From NCBI RefSeq assembly GCF_042655305.1, contig NZ_JBHSLR010000006.1: 64,000 nt of DNA. One strand, given 5' to 3'. Of this stretch, positions 60,223 to 64,000 are shown piece after piece. The notes under the pieces were generated by a model. The model searched no databases, was not told the DNA's origin, and worked only from the letters and a program-made list of their open reading frames with translations. The translations under genes and the position numbers were made by a program. The stretch is from Arcanobacterium_A bovis. GTDB taxonomy: Bacteria; Actinomycetota; Actinomycetes; Actinomycetales; Actinomycetaceae. How positions within the stretch are numbered: the stretch's first letter is position 1; the number at the start of each line of letters is the position of its first letter.

Positions 60223-60990
60223 ATGGGAAGAGCACTTATTACAGGAGCGAGCTCGGGTCTAGGCCGTGAATTTGCCTGGACTCTGGCCGCCGAAGGAAAT
60301 GATCTTGTTCTCGTGGCGCGCAACCGCGACCGTCTCGAGGAACTTGCCGATGAACTGCGCCAAAAAGCCAATATTGGAGTTGAGGTGCTTCCAGCGGACC
60401 TCAACAGCGCGGAGGGCGTTGATACCGTTGCGCAGCGGATCCAATCGGTGAACCAGCCAATTACCCTGCTCATCAATAATGCGGGCATGGGGCTTGGCCA
60501 AGATTTCGTGGGTGGCGATATTACGCGCGAGCTCGGCGCCGTCAATGTGATGGTCAACGCTGTGCTAGTGCTTACCCACGCTGCGGTGAACACGATGGTG
60601 GCGCGTGGGCGCGGCACAATCATCAACGTTTCGTCGATCACGTCAATGACGGTGCAGGGCACATACTCCGCGCACAAAGCCTGGGTGAAGGTGTTCACTG
60701 AGGGGCTGGCAACTGAACTTGAAGGCACCGGCGTGAATATCACTGCCGTTATGCCCGGCCTAATGCACACCGAGTTCCACGAGCGCGTGAATGTTGACGC
60801 TGGTCAGTGGCAAGAATTCATGTTTATGGATCCGCAGTTGGTCACGAATGTCGCCCTTGATGCGGCGCGTCGTGGGCAAGTGATTGTGGTGCCGACGCCG
60901 ATGTACAAATTCACGTACGGGCTGCTCAAATTCGCGCCGCGCGCGTTGGTACGGAAGTTTGCTGGTCCGAAAATGTCGGGAAGGCTGTGA
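60223..60990 (+). CDS. Short-chain dehydrogenase
   Basis: A 255-residue classical SDR. The NAD(P) motif is TGASSGLG (residues 7-14), then NNAGMGLG, a catalytic Ser in VSSITS and Y-x-x-x-K in YSAHKAW. It reduces or oxidises an unknown small carbonyl or alcohol; the ER-like family of DltE-like actinobacterial SDRs is close. The ATG follows a weak site. Overlaps the SpoU gene by TGATG. Confidence 0.88.
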   Translation: MGRALITGASSGLGREFAWTLAAEGNDLVLVARNRDRLEELADELRQKANIGVEVLPADLNSAEGVDTVAQRIQSVNQPITLLINNAGMGLGQDFVGGDITRELGAVNVMVNAVLVLTHAAVNTMVARGRGTIINVSSITSMTVQGTYSAHKAWVKVFTEGLATELEGTGVNITAVMPGLMHTEFHERVNVDAGQWQEFMFMDPQLVTNVALDAARRGQVIVVPTPMYKFTYGLLKFAPRALVRKFAGPKMSGRL

Positions 60991-61802
60991 TGACGGCGAT
61001 TTCCGAGGAGGATTTTTCGACGACGACGCCGTCGCCTTCTGTTTCGATTGCAGGTAGCGATGCGACTTTGGACGATTGCACGGTCGTAGACAGTGGCGTC
61101 AGCTCAGAGAAGTGCTCGAGTTCGGATGCTGTTCCTGGTGCCGACAACCGTTTTGAGGTGCGCGAGAAGCTGCGGCTGGACCAAAACGACCCAGATTATC
61201 AGACGCAGTCGCCAGGAGTCGGCCCGTGGGAAGGGGAGTGGCCTACCGATCCGCGCTACGATCCTGATCTTCTTGAACGTGGAGATAGGCGCAATGTGGT
61301 GGACAAATACCGCTATTGGACGCTTGAAGCGATCAAGGCGGATCTCGATACCACCCGTTCAGAGCTACATATTGCTATCGAGAATCTCGAGCACGATCTC
61401 AATATCGGCTCTATTGTGCGCACCGGCAACGCTTTCAATGTTGGTGCTGTTCACGTGGTTGGACGCAAGAAGTGGAACCGGCGCGGAGCGATGGTTACCG
61501 ACCGCTACATGCACGTGCACCATCACCCAGACCCAGGCGACCTGTTCTCTTGGGCGAAAGAGAATGACTATGCTGTGGTGGCAGTCGATAATATGGACGG
61601 ATCAACCCAGCTGGAGCGTACTGAGCTGCCGAAACGTTGCGTTTTAGTGTTTGGTCAGGAATCGAACGGAATTTCGCCGGAGCTATTGTCAAAATGTGAA
61701 AAAGCAGTGTATATCCCGCAGTTTGGCTCTACACGTTCCATGAATGTGGCAGCCGCGGCTGCGATTGCTATGCACTGGTGGATCGCCCAATACCGCGCAT
61801 AG
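60990..61802 (+). CDS. SpoU/TrmH-family RNA 2'-O-methyltransferase
   Basis: A 270-residue SPOUT methyltransferase. The conserved motifs are NLEHDLNIGSIVRTGNAF, FGQESNGISPELL and IPQFGSTRSMNVAAAAAIAMHWW, which make the knot that binds SAM. The first 75 residues are Ser/Asp-rich and poorly conserved. It likely modifies tRNA or rRNA; the exact target is not set by sequence. ATG 60990 overlaps the SDR stop. Confidence 0.87.
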   Translation: MTAISEEDFSTTTPSPSVSIAGSDATLDDCTVVDSGVSSEKCSSSDAVPGADNRFEVREKLRLDQNDPDYQTQSPGVGPWEGEWPTDPRYDPDLLERGDRRNVVDKYRYWTLEAIKADLDTTRSELHIAIENLEHDLNIGSIVRTGNAFNVGAVHVVGRKKWNRRGAMVTDRYMHVHHHPDPGDLFSWAKENDYAVVAVDNMDGSTQLERTELPKRCVLVFGQESNGISPELLSKCEKAVYIPQFGSTRSMNVAAAAAIAMHWWIAQYRA

Positions 61803-62018
61803 CGCACATAAACTATATAAAGCTTGGATACCGCACATAAAGAACAGAGCGCACATACGGTTACATATCGCATGCACGGAACTACCGCCATTTCAGCCAT
61901 CCGTTCATGCCGGCTGCACGTTGGTGCTAGGATCAATTGTGCGGGTCTATATACCCAATACTGAAGCGCTTTAAGTGAAATACTTAAGGTGTTCTCATTC
62001 CACATCGAAGGAGTTTTC

Positions 62019-63044
62019 GTGGCAATCGCAACCCCAGAAGTTTATGCAGAGATGCTTGACCGCGCTAAGCGCGATAAGTTTGCTTACCCAGCAATCAACG
62101 TAACCTCATCCCAGACGCTTACTGCTGCACTGCAAGGTTTTGCTGAGGCAGAGTCCGACGGCATCATTCAGGTGTCGGTTGGTGGCGCTGAATACTGGGC
62201 AGGATCGACGATCAAGGATCGTGTTGCAGGCTCGCTCGCAATGGCTGCCTACGCCCGCGAAGTTGCAAAGAACTACCCAGTGACGGTTGCTCTTCACACT
62301 GATCACTGCGCCAAGCAGAATATCGATTCGTGGATCCGCCCAATTATGGAGCTTGAAGCTGAAGAAGTAAAGGCTGGCCGCGATCCATTCTTCCAGTCGC
62401 ACATGTGGGACGGTTCGGCTGTTCCGCTTGACGAAAACCTTGTTATTGCTCAGGAACTTCTTGAGCTTTCACAGGCTGCTCGCACTATTCTCGAAATCGA
62501 GATTGGCGTTGTTGGTGGCGAGGAAGACGGCGTTAAGGCTGAAATTAACGACAAGCTCTACACCACGGCAGAAGACGGAATCAAGACTGTTGAAGCTCTT
62601 GGCCTTGGCGAGAAGGGTCGCTACATCACCGCTCTGACCTTCGGAAACGTTCACGGCGTGTACAAGCCAGGCGCTGTAAAGCTTCGCCCAGAAATCCTTG
62701 GCGACATCCAGAAGGCTGTTGGCGAGAAGTTCAACGCTGGCGATCGTCCATTCGATCTCGTTATGCACGGTGGCTCTGGTTCGACTGCTCAGGAGATCGC
62801 GACGGCGGTTGAGAACGGCGTTATCAAGATGAACGTTGACACCGACACCCAGTACGCATTCTCCCGCCCAGTTGTCGATTGGATGCTCAAGAACTACGAC
62901 GGCATGCTCAAGATTGACGGCGAAGTTGGCAACAAGAAGCAGTACGATCCACGTGCATGGGGCAAGGCTGCTGAAGCTGGCATGGCAGCTCGTGTGCTCG
63001 AAGCATGTGAGCGTCTCGGCTCGGTAGGCACCAAGCTTAAGTGA
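62019..63044 (+). CDS. fba: Fructose-bisphosphate aldolase, class II
   Basis: A 341-residue zinc aldolase of class IIA. Features: the zinc and catalytic set HTDHC, the mid EIEIGVVGGEEDGV segment, GNVHGVYKPG with the second His, and VMHGGSGS with the third. It cleaves fructose 1,6-bisphosphate in glycolysis. GTG 62019 follows GAAGGAG at 62007-62013; an earlier in-frame start at 61989 is not supported. Its own terminator follows at 63103. Confidence 0.95.
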   Translation: MAIATPEVYAEMLDRAKRDKFAYPAINVTSSQTLTAALQGFAEAESDGIIQVSVGGAEYWAGSTIKDRVAGSLAMAAYAREVAKNYPVTVALHTDHCAKQNIDSWIRPIMELEAEEVKAGRDPFFQSHMWDGSAVPLDENLVIAQELLELSQAARTILEIEIGVVGGEEDGVKAEINDKLYTTAEDGIKTVEALGLGEKGRYITALTFGNVHGVYKPGAVKLRPEILGDIQKAVGEKFNAGDRPFDLVMHGGSGSTAQEIATAVENGVIKMNVDTDTQYAFSRPVVDWMLKNYDGMLKIDGEVGNKKQYDPRAWGKAAEAGMAARVLEACERLGSVGTKLK

Positions 63045-63102
63045 AATGCCTCAGTGAGCAGTTAAATATGGCTGACTAGGCAGTAAGACTACTCTTACGA
63101 CT

Positions 63103-63142
63103 GGGAGGGGAAGCGTTCATCTCCATGAACGCTTCCCCTCCC
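63103..63142. terminator. Perfect 18-bp terminator hairpin after fba
   Basis: Arms 63103-63120 and 63125-63142 pair perfectly around CTCC, with a G-rich left arm. It lies 59 nt after the fba stop and can also stop the converging ATP-grasp gene. Confidence 0.85.
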
Positions 63143-63241
63143 CGCTATTTGTCCTAACTTAGGCGCCGGCTTGTCCATCGCGCAATATAGCGCTGATAGC
63201 CAAGGATTCGCCTTAGTTAGGGCAAGCTCAACCGATTACTA

Positions 63242-64000
63242 TCAGCTCTCCCACAGCGTCTTAGCCAAGTTCTTTCGATGGCGCGCAATCCGCATGGTTC
63301 GCAGCGGGTTGTTGTCGAAAGAATAATCTAAGGCATTTCCTGTGTTGCTATAACGTGGTTCTTCCGTGAAATACTCCAAGGAAGCGCCTTCGAGTTGTTC
63401 AGCTACAGCTTCCCGGGTGGCAGTAATCCAGTTGAATGGGCGGCGAGTAATCGTTGGTGGTTCTTGCTCTGCTAAGTCACGCAGCGCCACATCGATAAAG
63501 TTCACGCCATTGAGGTTGGCATAGTAGAAACTCCGCCCGAGTCGTGTGTTCATTTCAAGCACGTACGGCACACCACTGATTGCATCAACTTTGAAGTCGA
63601 TGTTGAAAAATCCTTCGTAGCCGAGCTCGCATACGATTTTCTCGCAAATTTCTAGCAAGTCTGGGCGATTGGTGTCGGTCAAGAGCAAATGGTTTCCTAC
63701 CCACATTGGGCGGTGGTCGGATAAAACCGACCGTGCATGCGCAAATACGCAGCTCCCTGTGCGAAGGCTCCGGTAGCCATTGACCGAGTATTCTTGCGTG
63801 TGATCGCCGTTGATATAAGTCTGCACGATCATCGTGCCAGAAAAACCTGACTGATATACGGCCGCCAAGTACTCACGTGCCGCTTCCGGCGTCTGCGCAT
63901 GAAAACCCTTGTGTTTCTCAGGGAAATCGTAGGAGTTGAAAAGCTCATAATTGGCGGCTTTGATGAATTGTGGACCTTCGAGTGGCAACTCCATGAAGTT
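63242..64000 (-). CDS. ATP-grasp carboxylate-amine ligase (partial)
   Basis: The last 252 codons of a gene that continues past the window edge; the frame stays open to 64000. The ATP-grasp fold shows KAANYELFNS, GFFNIDFKVDAISGVPYVLEMNTRLGRS with metal-binding Asp and Glu. The reading suggests a carboxylate-amine ligase, for example of the D-aspartate ligase or peptidoglycan-interpeptide type, but the substrate part lies outside. A tail of about 60 residues after the core is not conserved in the family as I know it. Confidence 0.7.
   Translation of the reverse strand, partial: NFMELPLEGPQFIKAANYELFNSYDFPEKHKGFHAQTPEAAREYLAAVYQSGFSGTMIVQTYINGDHTQEYSVNGYRSLRTGSCVFAHARSVLSDHRPMWVGNHLLLTDTNRPDLLEICEKIVCELGYEGFFNIDFKVDAISGVPYVLEMNTRLGRSFYYANLNGVNFIDVALRDLAEQEPPTITRRPFNWITATREAVAEQLEGASLEYFTEEPRYSNTGNALDYSFDNNPLRTMRIARHRKNLAKTLWES

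Overview
The window looks like a chromosomal segment of an actinobacterium, most likely of the family Actinomycetaceae (an Arcanobacterium/Trueperella-like organism). This is an inference. It rests on the HspR/HAIR heat-shock circuit (dnaK-grpE-dnaJ-hspR and clpB, each behind a TTGAGT-N7-ACTCAA operator), an actinobacterial-type inositol-phosphate synthase, a ROK glucokinase with the zinc motif, a DUF4921 protein, a TIGR04053-like radical SAM protein, a wall-anchored nuclease with an LAXTG-type sorting signal, and moderate GC with frequent GTG/TTG starts. I saw no rRNA, tRNA, CRISPR array, intact insertion sequence or prophage.

Layout. 0.1-3.1 kb: a YccF membrane protein, then (minus strand) a possible small peptide gene followed by an ABC exporter. 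3.3-6.9 kb: a TPP riboswitch with an SD-sequestering hairpin, driving thiBPQ thiamine import. 6.9-13.3 kb: housekeeping genes (GDPD, DUF4921, MFS, cupin, glucokinase) and a TorD-type chaperone. 13.4-19.3 kb: a TetR regulator, two tiny ORFs and a dmsABC molybdoenzyme operon that the TorD protein probably serves. 19.6-24.2 kb: dnaK-grpE-dnaJ-hspR. 24.3-34.6 kb: Nudix, a PfkB-like relic, purT, a large cell-wall-anchored nuclease, catalase, an N-acetyltransferase coupled to gluQ, and ybaK. 34.7-36.4 kb: an AlbA_2/HATPase/winged-helix gene framed by two near-identical palindromic arrays of 12-bp iterons. 36.5-42.6 kb: clpB, radical SAM/SPASM, ino1, TM2. 42.7-48.4 kb: the pyrimidine operon pyrC-K-D-F-E-B, ending in an unusual PyrB carrying a PyrI-type zinc domain. 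48.6-55.5 kb: a divergently regulated sugar-acid catabolic operon (lactonase-like, UlaD, UlaE, AraD, PfkB kinase, MFS) with a SorC regulator. 55.6-64 kb: serine hydrolase, an AT-rich patch with a DUF2971 gene, an exonuclease-BRCT protein, xth, SDR, SpoU methyltransferase, fba and a partial ATP-grasp gene.

How genes work together. Thiamine uptake is controlled by TPP at translation initiation. The chaperone operon and clpB share one repressor site that overlaps the -35 box. The dms operon plus TorD gives anaerobic S- or N-oxide respiration. The pyr operon covers UMP synthesis after carbamoyl phosphate. The Ula-like operon should feed a C6 sugar acid (ascorbate, ketogulonate or a relative) to D-xylulose 5-phosphate without a PTS.

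The signals most worth following are the paired iteron arrays around the AlbA_2 gene, the PyrB-zinc-domain fusion, the small Cys-containing peptide upstream of the ABC exporter, the PTS-free Ula pathway and the His-rich radical SAM protein. All calls come from reading the sequence; no database search was run.
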